Source: an uncultured beta proteobacterium
Lineage (GTDB): Bacteria; Pseudomonadota; Gammaproteobacteria; Burkholderiales; SG8-41
Length of the DNA stretch: 64,000 bases
NCBI GenBank assembly: GCA_903885665.1
Contig: CAISJL010000183.1
Span: 1 to 64,000, forward strand
Direction of reading: 5' to 3'
Shown: positions 42,795 through 54,282 of the stretch, one piece after another
Position numbering within the stretch: the stretch's first letter is position 1
How the letters are laid out: each line of letters starts with the position of its first letter
Position numbers and translations under genes: made by a program
Notes under the pieces: generated by a model
What the model was told of the DNA's origin: nothing
What the model saw: only the letters and a program-made list of their open reading frames with translations
Databases searched by the model: none

Positions 42795-44639
42795 TTATAG
42801 CGCCTTCTCCAACGCCTTACATTGCTCTGTCATTGCTGACGGCAGACGAGATTGCAATTTGCTAAAAAGTTCCAAATGGTCTTTCACCTCAACTCGCCAT
42901 GCATCATGATCAATATGGGTAAGCGCATCAAAACTTTGCCGACTAAAGCTCGTCAATCCGCTCCATTCCATATCTTCATAACGTGGCATTTTTCCAATTG
43001 GAGTATCTAGGGCTGGCACGGCATTGTCACAACGCTCAACAATCCATTTCAGTACACGCATATTATCGCCAAAACCTGGCCACATAAACTTACCATCGGC
43101 ATCACGACGGAACCAGTTCACCGCAAAAATCTTTGGCTGCTGTTTGGCTTTCGCACCAACCTCTAACCAATGCTTAAAGTAGTCCCCAAAGTGATATCCA
43201 CAAAATGGCAACATCGCAAAGGGGTCCCGTCTCACAACCCCAACTTTACCGACAATCGCTGCAGTGGTCTCAGAGGCCATAGTAGCGGCTAGATAGACGC
43301 CGTGCTCCCAATTGTTAGCCTCTGTGACTAACGGCACGGTTGTGGTGCGGCGACCTCCAAATAAGAAAGCACTAATAGGCACGCCTGCGGGATTTTCCCA
43401 GTCCGCATCCATTGAAGGAATCTGAGATGCTGGAACCGTAAAGCGTGAGTTTGGATGCGCGGCTAGACGACCGCAATCAGGTGTCCATGACTGACCAGTC
43501 CAGTCGATTAAGTGTTGTGGCGCTTGCTTACTCAAGCCTTCCCACCACACATCACCATCGTCTGTGAGTGCAACATTAGTAAATATCGTATTGCTATTCA
43601 ATGAGGCTAAGCAGTTGGCATTGGTTTCCACTGAGGTGCCTGGAGCGACACCAAAAGCACCAGCTTCAGGATTAATCGCATAAAGTCTGCCATCGGGGCC
43701 TGGTTTAATCCAAGCAATATCTTCGCCAACTGTGGTGACGTTCCAGCCTTCTAAGGCTTTGGGAGGAATCAACATCGCTAAATTGGTTTTACCGCAGGCG
43801 CTAGGGAAGGCGGCTGCAATGTAGTGCCTTTTGCCACCTGGAGGCTGAATGCCTAATATCAACATATGCTCAGCTAACCAGCCCTGCTCTTTGGCCATAA
43901 TCGAGGCGATACGCAAGGCAAAGCACTTCTTACCCAATAGCGCATTACCACCATAACCACTGCCAAATGACCAAATTAATTTTTCTTCTGGGAAGTGTGT
44001 AATAAATTTATGTTCTTTGTTACTTGGCCAAGCGATATCTTTTTGACCTGGTGCCAATGGTATGCCTACCGAATGTAAGCACGGAACAAAGGATCCGTTG
44101 GCACCCAGAATATCGATCACTTGGCGGCCAATACGCGTCATGATACGCATGCTGACCACAACGTAAGCGGAGTCTGTCAGCTCTACGCCAATATGTGCAA
44201 TATGTGAGCCGAGCGGTCCCATGCTAAATGGGATGACATACATGGTGCGACCACGCATACAACCGGTATATAGCTTACTCATGGTCGACTTCATCTCTTC
44301 TGGCGGCATCCAATTATTATTAGGGCCGGCATCTTCTTTGTTATGGCTGCATACAAAGGTGCGATCTTCCATGCGCGCAACATCGTCTGGATGAGAGCGC
44401 GCTAAAAAGCAACCAGGGCGCTTTTCTTGATTCAGTCGAATTAGGGTTCCAGCATCGACCATTTCGTTACAGAGTCTGTCGTATTCCTCTTGAGAACCAT
44501 CGCACCAAACCACACGGTCGGGTTGCGTCATCGCAGCAACTTCCATGACCCATTTTTTCAATGGCTCATTGATCACATACGCAGGGGCTGAAATATCGCC
44601 GCTGTAGGCGCCCATGATTTGGGCAGTGGAATTGCTCAT
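42795..44639 (-). CDS. pckG: Phosphoenolpyruvate carboxykinase (GTP)
   Basis: A 614-residue GTP-dependent PEP carboxykinase converting oxaloacetate and GTP to PEP, the entry step of gluconeogenesis from organic acids. The P-loop is [45 protein letters not shown] and the C-terminal [15 protein letters not shown] are family signatures. Full length. A strong terminator follows. Its presence beside a carboxylate-catabolic region fits a cell that lives on organic acids. Confidence 0.97.
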   Translation of the reverse strand: MSNSTAQIMGAYSGDISAPAYVINEPLKKWVMEVAAMTQPDRVVWCDGSQEEYDRLCNEMVDAGTLIRLNQEKRPGCFLARSHPDDVARMEDRTFVCSHNKEDAGPNNNWMPPEEMKSTMSKLYTGCMRGRTMYVIPFSMGPLGSHIAHIGVELTDSAYVVVSMRIMTRIGRQVIDILGANGSFVPCLHSVGIPLAPGQKDIAWPSNKEHKFITHFPEEKLIWSFGSGYGGNALLGKKCFALRIASIMAKEQGWLAEHMLILGIQPPGGKRHYIAAAFPSACGKTNLAMLIPPKALEGWNVTTVGEDIAWIKPGPDGRLYAINPEAGAFGVAPGTSVETNANCLASLNSNTIFTNVALTDDGDVWWEGLSKQAPQHLIDWTGQSWTPDCGRLAAHPNSRFTVPASQIPSMDADWENPAGVPISAFLFGGRRTTTVPLVTEANNWEHGVYLAATMASETTAAIVGKVGVVRRDPFAMLPFCGYHFGDYFKHWLEVGAKAKQQPKIFAVNWFRRDADGKFMWPGFGDNMRVLKWIVERCDNAVPALDTPIGKMPRYEDMEWSGLTSFSRQSFDALTHIDHDAWRVEVKDHLELFSKLQSRLPSAMTEQCKALEKAL

Positions 44640-44819
44640 CTATAACTCCTAATTACCTAATTATTTGATTTTTAATGTAAAAAACTACATCAAAGTTGAA
44701 TAGTCTTTTTACTCGTCGGCGGGAAAAATTAAGTTGCATAAGAATTGGGCAAAAATTCTTAATACAATCTAAAACTAATCCAACGTAAATCCTCGAGTAA
44801 TTCCATATTTTACACTAAA

Positions 44820-46031
44820 TTACTGCCTCTCGATACCTGTTAACGTCCGCCGTTTAGCCAGTAACAGGATAGAAATACCGGTAAAAATCAGAAATGGTAT
44901 GGCGCCATAATTCATCACTTCCCAACCCCTCGCGCTAAACAACCAGCCAGAGGTCGCAGAACTTGCTGCCATAGTCAGAAAAATTGCCGTGTCATTTGCT
45001 CCCTGCACTTTAGCTTTCTCTGCAATAGTATGCGTTTCGGTTAGCAGTGTTGTTCCACCGATGTATAAAAAGTTCCAACCAATACCGATTAAAACTAAAG
45101 CAAACCAAAAGTGCATCACTTCAATGCCGGAGAGTGCAATTGCCACACATCCTAAACAGAATAAAACACCAATACTGAGTATGGTGCATACGCCAAACCG
45201 TTTTATTAAAGTGCCGGTAAAAAACGATGGCGCAAACATGGCAAAGACGTGCCATTCGATGACAAACACCGTAGATTTAAAAGAAAACTGGCAAGCTTTC
45301 ATCGCTAGTGGCGTAGCAGTCATCAGTAAATTCATCACACCATAGCCCACCATGCCACACATGACGGCGACCAAAAATGTTGGATCTTTCGCTATTTGCC
45401 GCAAGGATCGACCGCTGTTGCTTTGCTCTGCAATCGTGAGTCGCGGTATTCGGAGCTGTCGCTGTAGAATAATTGCAATTGTGCAAAATAAAATTAACAC
45501 CAGATAGCTACCCATAAACTCAGCAGATAGTAAATCTTTGGTGTATTGCGCCGTTTCGGGTCCTAAAATACCGCCCACGAGTCCGCCCGCAAGTACTAAG
45601 GATATCGCCCGACTTTTAAACTCTGGAGGCGCCACATCAGCCGCTGCAAATCGATAATACTGTCCAGATGCATTGTAGATGCCCATCACTAATGTGCCAA
45701 AACATAATAGCCAAAATTGATGCGCATACACTGCCGTACAACAAATACTGGCCCCTACAATACCAATCAGTGTGCCTACAGTAAATCCATTAATACGTCC
45801 AATCCGACGCATTAGAAAAGACACGGGTAAGGTGGTTAATGCAGCACCTAAAACATAGGCCGTAACCGGTAGCGTAGCGAGAGAGCGATCAGAAGCCAGC
45901 GCGTAACCAGCGAGCCCATTAATAGAAATCAGGATGGTATTGTTGGTAAATAATAGCGCTTGAGTTGCTGCGAGCAGCGCGACATTTCTTTGATCTTCCG
46001 CTAAAGTCAATGCCTTGAAGTAATTACGCAC
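44820..46031 (-). CDS. MFS transporter
   Basis: A major facilitator superfamily permease with about 12 membrane helices (403 residues from the chosen start). MRRIGRINGFTVGTLIGIVG is the conserved loop 2-3 type motif, and GMVGYGVMNLLMTATPLAM lies in the second half. The ORF track begins at 46085, giving a 62-bp overlap with the GST gene; I prefer the GTG at 46031, which overlaps it by 8 bp. The transported substrate is unknown; being coupled to a GST suggests export or uptake of an electrophile or drug, but this is inference. Confidence 0.85.
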   Translation of the reverse strand: MRNYFKALTLAEDQRNVALLAATQALLFTNNTILISINGLAGYALASDRSLATLPVTAYVLGAALTTLPVSFLMRRIGRINGFTVGTLIGIVGASICCTAVYAHQFWLLCFGTLVMGIYNASGQYYRFAAADVAPPEFKSRAISLVLAGGLVGGILGPETAQYTKDLLSAEFMGSYLVLILFCTIAIILQRQLRIPRLTIAEQSNSGRSLRQIAKDPTFLVAVMCGMVGYGVMNLLMTATPLAMKACQFSFKSTVFVIEWHVFAMFAPSFFTGTLIKRFGVCTILSIGVLFCLGCVAIALSGIEVMHFWFALVLIGIGWNFLYIGGTTLLTETHTIAEKAKVQGANDTAIFLTMAASSATSGWLFSARGWEVMNYGAIPFLIFTGISILLLAKRRTLTGIERQ

Positions 46032-46731
46032 CGGAAGATCTTTTTTGAAATTGGGCGTGTCCAAACATAATATCGCGAGTTGCATCGTTTATCGGTGCCG
46101 GATTCGATTCGGCCGCTAACACCTGCAAAGCGCGCTGTACAGCGGGCCTAGCGTTGATCGCATCAAACCAGCGTTGAGCATGCGGATACTCAAGCATGTC
46201 AATGCCACGTTGGTCGGCATGACGTGTCCACGGAAATATAGCCATGTCTGCAATAGTGAATTCCTCCCCTGCAATAAAACTATTCTTTCCAAGTTGCAGG
46301 TCTAGGATACCCATGAGTCGATTGGCTTCATTGGTATAGCGCTCAATCGCATAGGGGTGTTGCTCTTTGGCATAACGACGGAAATGATTGGCTTGGCCAA
46401 ACATTGGGCCAACTCCACCCATTTGCCACATTAACCATTGCAAACACGTAAACCGATGTGCAGTATCTTGTGGCATAAAACATCCACTTTTTTCAGCCAA
46501 ATACAGCAAAATCGCGCCGGACTCAAACAATGCTAAGGGCGCCCCATGAGGCCCTTCAGGATCAATGATGGCAGGGATACGGTTATTCGGACTGATGTTT
46601 AAAAATTCGGGTGCGAACTGTTCTCCGGTGCGAATATTGACGCTGTGCACGCGATACGGAATAGCAGCCTCTTCTAGCATAATGTGAATCTTATGACCGT
46701 TTGGAGTAGGCCAAGTATATAGTTCGATCAT
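46024..46731 (-). CDS. Glutathione S-transferase (YfcG/YghU-like)
   Basis: A 235-residue glutathione S-transferase. The thioredoxin-like N-domain has MIELYTWPTPNGHKIHIMLEE, where Thr-Pro-Asn-Gly resembles the Nu-class YfcG active site (disulfide-bond reductase type) rather than a Ser/Cys site. NRIPAIID and FESGAILLYLAEKSG are the glutathione-binding segments. The C-domain is helical (EEFTIADMAIFPW). It overlaps the MFS gene downstream and is probably co-expressed with it. Confidence 0.9.
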   Translation of the reverse strand: MIELYTWPTPNGHKIHIMLEEAAIPYRVHSVNIRTGEQFAPEFLNISPNNRIPAIIDPEGPHGAPLALFESGAILLYLAEKSGCFMPQDTAHRFTCLQWLMWQMGGVGPMFGQANHFRRYAKEQHPYAIERYTNEANRLMGILDLQLGKNSFIAGEEFTIADMAIFPWTRHADQRGIDMLEYPHAQRWFDAINARPAVQRALQVLAAESNPAPINDATRDIMFGHAQFQKRSSGA

Positions 46732-46827
46732 CGTCAGTCCGCCTTGTAAAATATCATTAATATCAATAAGTTACTGTGATTTCAGGCTGTGAGTGCCTGG
46801 AATCAGCATTATCTTTCGTATTGTAGT

Positions 46828-47298
46828 CTAAAGGCTCGCCCCATTTTGAATATTCTCCTCCCCGTCTGGAATAGGCCCCCAGCGCAGCAACACCCGTAAG
46901 CGCCGAAAGGCTTGCTGTTCTAGTCGATCGGGCAACATTACCAAATACTCCTGACGTCTAGCGTGCCCAGTTTTTATATTTAAAACAGTTAAATAAGGAC
47001 CAACAACACTACTTCCTAAAATAGCTGCTTCTTCAATGGCGCCATTTCGGCGTTGTAGGCGGCATGTGGTTTTATCAAAAAATGTTAAGCTTGACAGTGC
47101 CCGCGAGGGTCGAAGAAGCGCGGAATGCATGATCGAGCGCCAAGCACTATAGCCTAATCCCATCACAAGTACTAAGTAAACATAAACAGGGATTGGTAAC
47201 ATACTGATCAAGACAATCACTACGATATGCATACCCCCTAAAATAATAGCGAGCTGGTAGGATGGTTTGACGATCACATGCAGTAGTTGCGTTCGCAT
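46828..47298 (-). CDS. YgfX-like small membrane protein (putative)
   Basis: A 156-residue protein with two N-terminal membrane helices (SYQLAIILGGMHIVVIVLISML about 13-34, PVYVYLVLVMGLGYSAW about 37-53) and a cytoplasmic domain with RPSRALSSLTFFDKTTCRLQRRNG and VLNIKTGHARRQEYLVMLPDRL. The layout and position next to ygfZ match YgfX (CptA), a membrane protein linked with SdhE in other bacteria, but identity is by eye and low, so no symbol is given. Divergent from ygfZ. Confidence 0.55.
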   Translation of the reverse strand: MRTQLLHVIVKPSYQLAIILGGMHIVVIVLISMLPIPVYVYLVLVMGLGYSAWRSIMHSALLRPSRALSSLTFFDKTTCRLQRRNGAIEEAAILGSSVVGPYLTVLNIKTGHARRQEYLVMLPDRLEQQAFRRLRVLLRWGPIPDGEENIQNGASL

Positions 47299-47303
47299 AC
47301 ACG

Positions 47304-47363
47304 ACTCATGATTAGACTCAACATTAGATCTAACATTAGATTTAACATTAGACCCATCATTAA
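47304..47363. repeat. Five 12-bp tandem copies upstream of the YgfX-like gene
   Basis: Five head-to-tail 12-bp units, consensus A-[CT]-[CT]-[CT]-A-[AT]-C-A-T-T-A-G: ACTCATGATTAG, ACTCAACATTAG, ATCTAACATTAG, ATTTAACATTAG and ACCCATCATTAA. The array starts 6 bp from the YgfX-like ATG, so it is in that gene's 5' leader or promoter. Confidence 0.8.
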
Positions 47364-47578
47364 ATTATATCTACCTGATTAAATTGATAATTTTAAATTT
47401 CCAGAATTACAACAGCGACAGCATGATTTACTCAGCATTCTAGAATAAATTCCTTGAATCCAAACAGAGTCCCTCAATAAACCCTTGAAAAGTACGCATA
47501 GTCGATTAGACTCTAGCAATCTAATCAGGATTCTCCATTCAGCACCGCCAACCGTTTCTAGGACACAATTTCACACCT

Positions 47579-48475
47579 ATGCCCATTTTGCAATTAACAC
47601 GATTCTCTGCGTTGCGCTGTAGCGGACCTGATGCCAGCCAATTTCTGCATGGTCAATTGACCTGCGATGTAGCAGCCCTCCAGCCTGGCACCAGCACCTA
47701 TGGCGGTTATTGCACCCCTAAAGGTCGGCTATTAGCGACATTCATTCTCATTGCAGATGCTGAAAGTTTCCTACTCATCCTACCAAGCTCTATAGCAAGT
47801 AGTATTCATAAACGTTTGTCAATGTATATATTGCGGGCTAAGGTTGTGCTAAAAGACTTAAGCCTCAGCCATGCTTGCATAGGTGTATACGGGCCGGATG
47901 CCACAACACACCTGGATACCTATCACTTAGCCCTACCAGATCTTCCGAACACCGTTTCACAACAAGATAGCGTTTGGATTACCCATCTATACCCGAATCG
48001 CTACTTCGTCGTTGCACCGCAAACCACCCCAGCAGATCATCTGGCAGGCGCCGAAGATGCTTGGAACTTGCTTGATATTGAAGCGGGTATTCCGTGGATT
48101 ACGCCAGAAATTCAAGACGAATTTACCCCACAAATGGTGAATTTAGATTTGATTGGCGCTTTGAGCTTCACTAAAGGTTGCTATCCCGGACAAGAAATCG
48201 TGGCGCGAACACATTATCTCGGCAAACTCAAGCAGCGTATGTATCACGGTGAAGTTAACTCAATGCCTCAAACAGGTGACCCCTTGTATTGTGCACACTT
48301 TGGCGATCAAATCAGCGGTCGGATTATCACTAGCGCGCGCAATCAACAAGGGTCTGCAGAATTGTTGGCCGTTTTACATACCGACGTCATCAACCAACAC
48401 AGTTACCACTTGGGCTCTAACCATGGCCCTATCATTACCAATATTCACGAACCTAAGCGACCCAATACGCCATGA
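47579..48475 (+). CDS. ygfZ: Folate-binding Fe-S repair protein YgfZ
   Basis: A 298-residue GcvT-like protein that supports maturation or repair of certain Fe-S clusters using a folate. The motif KGCYPGQEIVART (about 200-212), including the family Cys, is diagnostic. FLHGQLTCDV and GGYCTPKGRLLATF are the other GcvT-family blocks. Normal length. It starts a + strand run with the DUF4936 gene (4-bp overlap) and the NRDE gene, as is usual in Burkholderiales. Confidence 0.92.
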   Translation: MPILQLTRFSALRCSGPDASQFLHGQLTCDVAALQPGTSTYGGYCTPKGRLLATFILIADAESFLLILPSSIASSIHKRLSMYILRAKVVLKDLSLSHACIGVYGPDATTHLDTYHLALPDLPNTVSQQDSVWITHLYPNRYFVVAPQTTPADHLAGAEDAWNLLDIEAGIPWITPEIQDEFTPQMVNLDLIGALSFTKGCYPGQEIVARTHYLGKLKQRMYHGEVNSMPQTGDPLYCAHFGDQISGRIITSARNQQGSAELLAVLHTDVINQHSYHLGSNHGPIITNIHEPKRPNTP

Positions 48476-48753
48476 ATTATGCCTATTACGTTTACTATCG
48501 AGTAAATCCCGATCACTTGCTCCAATGCCAAGAAGCGTGCACAGCAATTCTTGCGGCAGTCTACGCTGCCACCGGAATTCAGGGCCGGGTATTAAAGAAG
48601 CGAAAGGAGCCATACTTATGGATGGAAGTTTACGAGAACGTAAAGTCTGAAGCTGAATTTGAATGGGCTTTGGCAGAGGCAGTATCCAATAGTCAACTAC
48701 AACCACACCTACAAGCAGGGCAAAATCGCCACATAGAATGCTTCAGCGAATAG
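48472..48753 (+). CDS. DUF4936 family protein
   Basis: A 93-residue protein that commonly follows ygfZ in Burkholderiales. MNYAYYVYYRVNPDH, RVLKKRKEPYLWMEVYENV and EFEWALAEAV are the conserved segments; the fold is likely a small alpha-beta dimer domain. No catalytic motif is visible. Its start overlaps the ygfZ stop by 4 bp (ATGA), so it is co-translated. Function unknown. Confidence 0.85.
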   Translation: MNYAYYVYYRVNPDHLLQCQEACTAILAAVYAATGIQGRVLKKRKEPYLWMEVYENVKSEAEFEWALAEAVSNSQLQPHLQAGQNRHIECFSE

Positions 48754-48759
48754 ATATAT

Positions 48760-49530
48760 ATGTGCTTGATTTTATTGAGTTTTAAGTCTAACAAAGAGTT
48801 CCCCCTCATCATTGGATCAAATCGTGATGAGCGACATGAGCGACCCACAGCAGATGCCGGATTTTGGGATGATCACCCAGATCTATATGCCGGACGCGAT
48901 CTTCAAGACGGTGGTACTTGGTTAGGTATTACTACCAATGGCCGAATCTCCGCATTAACTAATTACCGAGAACCACAACCACGACGCACTGATGTGCGCT
49001 CCAGAGGCACTTTGGTCAGCGATTATTTGGTGGGATCTTTGTCTGGCCAAGATTATTTAAACAGTCTCGCCGCTGATGCACTCAATTACAATCCGTTTAA
49101 TTTAATTGCAGGCAACCTAGAGGAGTTATGGTATCTCTCAAACCGAGGCAGCGGTGTGAGCCCAGTGACTCCGGGGGTTCATGGCTTGAGCAACCATTTG
49201 TTAGATACGCCCTGGCCCAAAGTGAAGTTAGGCTGCGATACCCTCAATGCCCTGGATCACTGTAAAGACCCTGATACGATTATTGAGACATTATTGAATA
49301 CCTTGGCTGACCAGCGTCGTGCGCGGATTACTGAGTTACCCAAGACCGGAGTCACCTTGCAACTGGAAAAAACCTTATCGCCGCCCTTTATCATGGGCGA
49401 CCACTATGGCACGCGAAACTCCATGGTGGTCATTGTTTCCGCGTCAGGAGAAGTGTTTGTGCATGAGAAACGTTTTGGACCGCAAGCAAGATTTGCAGGC
49501 GAAACAGCTAGGGCCTTTAAAATCAGATAG
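48760..49530 (+). CDS. NRDE (TANGO2-type) family protein
   Basis: A 256-residue NRDE protein, named from the motif SNRDE at residues 19-23 (IIGSNRDERHERPTADAGFW). The N-terminal Cys2 and the Ntn-hydrolase-like start MCLILLSF are typical. GGTWLGITTNGRISALTNYRE is another family block. Bacterial function is unclear; animal TANGO2 relatives are linked to heme or lipid handling. It follows DUF4936 by 6 bp. Confidence 0.9.
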   Translation: MCLILLSFKSNKEFPLIIGSNRDERHERPTADAGFWDDHPDLYAGRDLQDGGTWLGITTNGRISALTNYREPQPRRTDVRSRGTLVSDYLVGSLSGQDYLNSLAADALNYNPFNLIAGNLEELWYLSNRGSGVSPVTPGVHGLSNHLLDTPWPKVKLGCDTLNALDHCKDPDTIIETLLNTLADQRRARITELPKTGVTLQLEKTLSPPFIMGDHYGTRNSMVVIVSASGEVFVHEKRFGPQARFAGETARAFKIR

Positions 49531-49604
49531 TTACGATGATATTCTCAATGCGAACAGCAGAATTGATATGCCATTTAAACGCATCTAGTGAAGAGTAATT
49601 CAAC

Positions 49605-50345
49605 CTAAATTGTCAAACCGCCACTGACCTCTAGCACTGCACCGTTGATATAACTTGCCTCATCAGAGGCTAGAAATGCGAATGTATTAGCGACCTCTTC
49701 AGGTTTACCCAAGCGCCCCATCGGCACGCGTTTCTCTAAAGTCTCGACAACTTTCTCGGGCATAGCGCCTAAAATACTGGTTGCTATAAATCCAGGACAA
49801 ACTGCGTTTGAACGTATACCTTTTGATCCAAGCTCGCGGGCCCAAGTCTTTACCATGCCGATGACCGCAAATTTACTCGCTGCATAATTGGTTTGGCCAA
49901 AATTGCCATACAAGCCAACAATTGATGAAGCATTCAAAATCACACCCGATTGCTGGGATATCATTTGATTGACCACAGCGCGGGTGCAGTTATAAACACC
50001 TTTGAGATTGATATCAATGACACGATCGAACTGCTCATCGGTCATATTCTTCAGTTGGGCATCTGCGACAATTCCAGCATTGTTAACCAGAATATCGATG
50101 CGGCCCCAGTGCGCTACAATGAACTCGACTAAAGCATCTAGCTCGGGCCTGTTTCTGACATCTGCGATGCGACCTATGGCAGAGCCACCTTCAGCCAGGC
50201 ACAAAGCAACCGTCTCATCAATCCATTCTTGTTTAATATCGCAGACAACAACCTTAGCACCTTCACGAATAAATTTTAAAGCAGTAGCTTGCCCAATACC
50301 CCGGCCTGCACCGGTAATCATGGCCACTTTATTCAAGAGTCGCAT
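49605..50345 (-). CDS. SDR-family 3-oxoacyl-ACP/acyl-CoA reductase (FabG-like)
   Basis: A 246-residue short-chain dehydrogenase/reductase. NAD(P) motif TGAGRGIGQA (about 9-18), NNAGIV, catalytic Ser in ILNASSIVG, Y-x3-K in YAASKFA, and the C-terminal YINGAVLEVSGGLTI all match FabG. The ATG at 50345 (MRLLNKVAMITGAGRGIG) is preferred over 50393, because GAAAGGT lies just upstream. Substrate may be a beta-ketoacyl-CoA or other ketone. It converges on the NRDE gene. Confidence 0.9.
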   Translation of the reverse strand: MRLLNKVAMITGAGRGIGQATALKFIREGAKVVVCDIKQEWIDETVALCLAEGGSAIGRIADVRNRPELDALVEFIVAHWGRIDILVNNAGIVADAQLKNMTDEQFDRVIDINLKGVYNCTRAVVNQMISQQSGVILNASSIVGLYGNFGQTNYAASKFAVIGMVKTWARELGSKGIRSNAVCPGFIATSILGAMPEKVVETLEKRVPMGRLGKPEEVANTFAFLASDEASYINGAVLEVSGGLTI

Positions 50346-50463
50346 ATTGACCTTTCTCTGAAGCACAGCGGTAAAAAATGTCGCAGTGCACAATTTATCT
50401 TATTTTGCGGCAATGCACAATTAAATTCGCCAATACCCTGTAGAGACTAAGCTAATGGTAATG

Positions 50464-51401
<938 letters not shown>

Positions 51402-51476
51402 CTAGAGACAAGTTAGAACATTAATCCGCAAAAAATAATATCATCGCCAAGTGATTCAAATTAACACCGCACGACA

Positions 51477-51836
51477 TCAAATAAAGAACTGCTGATACTG
51501 CTCTGCTTTAAAACCCAGTATCAGCTTGCCTTGATGCGCTAACACAGGTCTTTTAATCATCGACGGTTGCAACACCATCCATTGCAATGCCAAGGTCTCA
51601 CTCAGATTGTTGCGTTCGGTTTCAGGCATACGGCGAAACGTTGTACCGCTCCGATTAATCACCATTTCCCAACCTAAGACTGCACACCAATTACGCAGTG
51701 TTGCCTGATCAATACCCAACAACTTATAGTCATGAAAAGCATAATCAATATGATGTTGATCTAACCACAAACGCGCCTTCTTCATCGTATCGCACTGGCG
51801 TATACCGTAAATCGTGGGTTTCTGAGCTTGAGTCAT
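51477..51836 (-). CDS. ArsC-family protein YffB
   Basis: A 119-residue ArsC/Spx-fold protein with IYGIRQCDTMKKARLWLD, where the single CxxM-type Cys lies, and LIKRPVL-type ending (SMIKRPVLAHQGKLILGF). YffB-type proteins are thioredoxin-like; the true substrate is not arsenate with confidence, and glutathione-dependent thiol reduction has been proposed. It starts 6 bp downstream of the tex stop, so the two may be co-transcribed. Confidence 0.85.
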   Translation of the reverse strand: MTQAQKPTIYGIRQCDTMKKARLWLDQHHIDYAFHDYKLLGIDQATLRNWCAVLGWEMVINRSGTTFRRMPETERNNLSETLALQWMVLQPSMIKRPVLAHQGKLILGFKAEQYQQFFI

Positions 51837-51842
51837 AGCGCG

Positions 51843-54272
51843 CTAGCTTCGTTGCTTAAGTTTAGCAAAAGCAAGTGCCATAGCATTGGGAGCCTCAGCC
51901 ACTACGGTGTTACCGTGACTACTTGATCGGTGGTTAGCTCTATTCTGTGCCCCACCATTTGATGCAGACCGTGCCGCAGATTTAGGTTGATCACCTGGAT
52001 GACGAGATGTATTTGCGCGGGGCTCACTAGCGTCATCTAAGCGCATTGTTAATGCAATCCGTTGGCGCTTAGGGTCAACTTCGAGCACCTTCACTTTCAC
52101 AATCTGCCCTGGTTTAACCACTTCATGCGGGTCTTTCACAAAGCGATGCGATAACGCAGAAACATGCACCAAACCATCCTGATGTACACCAATATCTACA
52201 AACGCACCAAAAGCAGCAACATTGGTGACCACACCTTCTAGAATCATATCTGGTTGTAGGTCGGTTAACTTTTCAACACCCTCTTGAAAGATCGCCATCT
52301 TAAATTCAGGGCGAGGGTCCCGACCCGGCTTCTCAAGCTCAGATAAAATATCCCGCACCGTAGGCAGACCAAATTGATCATCCACGAAAGACTCCGCAGG
52401 AACACTGCGCAGCAATCCAGATTCACCCATCACCTCCATAATACCTTTACCCAGATGCGACAAAATTCGCTCTACAACAGGATAAGCCTCAGGGTGAACA
52501 GCAGAAAAATCTAGCGGATTATCACCACCACTCACACGCAAAAAACCAGCCGCTTGCTCAAATGTTTTAGCACCCATACGCGGTATCTTACGGATGGTAT
52601 CGCGATTAGGAAACGCACCATGAGCATCACGATACTCCACGATATTGCGCGCTAGTGTGGCATTTAAACCAGACACTCTTGCTAACAATGCAGATGATGC
52701 GGTGTTCACGTCCACACCAACTGCATTTACACAATCCTCAACCGTTGCATCGAGTGCCTTTGCAAGCGCGCGTTGATTTACGTCATGTTGATATTGCCCC
52801 ACACCAATCGCTTTAGGATCAATTTTGACCAACTCAGCCAAAGGATCTTGGATACGTCTGGCAATAGAAACCGCTCCACGGATGCTCACATCTAAATCTG
52901 GAAACTCAGCTGCTGCAAATGCAGAGGCTGAATACACCGAAGCACCAGCCTCGCTCACAACCACTTTGGTTAATTTAATGGTGGGTGCAATTGTATTAAT
53001 ACGCTTAATTAACTCCCCAGCTAATTTATCAGTTTCTCGACTGGCAGTACCATTACCAATAGAAATCAAATTCACTTGATGCTGAACAACTAAACGACCT
53101 AGAACAGCTAAAGACCCCTCCCAGTCATTACGCGGGGCATGTGGATAAATAGTTGCCGTATCGAGCAACTTACCGGTTGCATCCACAACAGCTAATTTAC
53201 AGCCCGTTCGCAGACCTGGATCGAGTCCCAAAACTGCCTTAGGGCCAGCAGGTGCAGCAAGTAATAAATCATGCAGATTGCGCCCAAAAATCTTAATCGC
53301 TTCGGATTCGGCAGACTCACGTAATTGGATCAATAGATCCGAAGTGATATGCACATGAATTTTCACACGCCATGCCCAATAGCAAACCGACATCAGCCAT
53401 GAATCGGCTGCGCGCCCTTGGTCAGAAATACCCACATATTTAGCAATCATCATCACGCATGGATGAGGAGACAAAGCTTCTAATTCTTCACCTAAATTTA
53501 ATTGCAAACTTAAAATACCAAGAGTTCTACCTCGAAATAATGCCAGCGCGCGATGCGAAGGTACTGTATTTAAACGTTCCCTGTATTCATAATAATCGCG
53601 AAATTTTTCATCCTCTGCCCCCTCTTGACCCTTAATCACCACAGAGACCAGGAACCCTTCCCGATACAAACGATCTCTTAGCGTAGAGAGTAACTCAGCA
53701 ATTTCAGAGAAGCGCTCAGATAAAATATCTTTAGCTCCATCCAATGCCGCTTTTGCATCTGCAATATTAATAGCCTCTTTAGCTTCGGTTGCTGCTTCAA
53801 CTCGAATAAAGCGTAGCGCTTCAACCTGCGGGTCCAGCGTGGGGTCTTGGAGGAGTGCATCTGCAAGCGGCTCTAATCCAGCTTCACGGGCAATTTGCGC
53901 CTTGGTTCGCCGTTTTGGTTTGTATGGTAAGTATAGGTCTTCTAGCGTTTGCTTCGTCGCGCTTGCTCCTATCGCTAATCGCAACTCATCAGTTAACTTA
54001 CCCTGCTCTTCAATTGAAGCCAGAATCGTTGAACGCCGATCTTCGAGTTCGCGCAAATAAGCCAGGCGTTCCTCAAGCGTGCGTAATTGGGTGTCATCCA
54101 GATTCTCAGTTACCTCTTTACGATAACGCGATATAAAGGGAACAGTAGCACCATCATCTAACAATTCAACCGCAGCAACAACTTGACGAACTTTAATATT
54201 TAATTCTGTGGCAATTGCCTGGGCAATTTTAATTTGTACATCACTCACCACATTGGTAACATTGGTATTCAT
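51843..54272 (-). CDS. tex: Tex transcription accessory protein
   Basis: A Tex protein of 809 residues from the chosen start, an RNA/nucleic acid-binding factor. Order: N-terminal Tex domain ([21 protein letters not shown]), YqgF/RNase H-like domain ([18 protein letters not shown]), helix-hairpin-helix ([19 protein letters not shown] and [17 protein letters not shown]) and C-terminal S1 domain ([20 protein letters not shown]). The ORF track start is a GTG at 54305 that overlaps rdgC; the ATG at 54272 is preferred. Tail is low-complexity (Ser/Asn/His). Confidence 0.96.
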   Translation of the reverse strand: MNTNVTNVVSDVQIKIAQAIATELNIKVRQVVAAVELLDDGATVPFISRYRKEVTENLDDTQLRTLEERLAYLRELEDRRSTILASIEEQGKLTDELRLAIGASATKQTLEDLYLPYKPKRRTKAQIAREAGLEPLADALLQDPTLDPQVEALRFIRVEAATEAKEAINIADAKAALDGAKDILSERFSEIAELLSTLRDRLYREGFLVSVVIKGQEGAEDEKFRDYYEYRERLNTVPSHRALALFRGRTLGILSLQLNLGEELEALSPHPCVMMIAKYVGISDQGRAADSWLMSVCYWAWRVKIHVHITSDLLIQLRESAESEAIKIFGRNLHDLLLAAPAGPKAVLGLDPGLRTGCKLAVVDATGKLLDTATIYPHAPRNDWEGSLAVLGRLVVQHQVNLISIGNGTASRETDKLAGELIKRINTIAPTIKLTKVVVSEAGASVYSASAFAAAEFPDLDVSIRGAVSIARRIQDPLAELVKIDPKAIGVGQYQHDVNQRALAKALDATVEDCVNAVGVDVNTASSALLARVSGLNATLARNIVEYRDAHGAFPNRDTIRKIPRMGAKTFEQAAGFLRVSGGDNPLDFSAVHPEAYPVVERILSHLGKGIMEVMGESGLLRSVPAESFVDDQFGLPTVRDILSELEKPGRDPRPEFKMAIFQEGVEKLTDLQPDMILEGVVTNVAAFGAFVDIGVHQDGLVHVSALSHRFVKDPHEVVKPGQIVKVKVLEVDPKRQRIALTMRLDDASEPRANTSRHPGDQPKSAARSASNGGAQNRANHRSSSHGNTVVAEAPNAMALAFAKLKQRS

Positions 54273-54282
54273 AAGAGCACTT

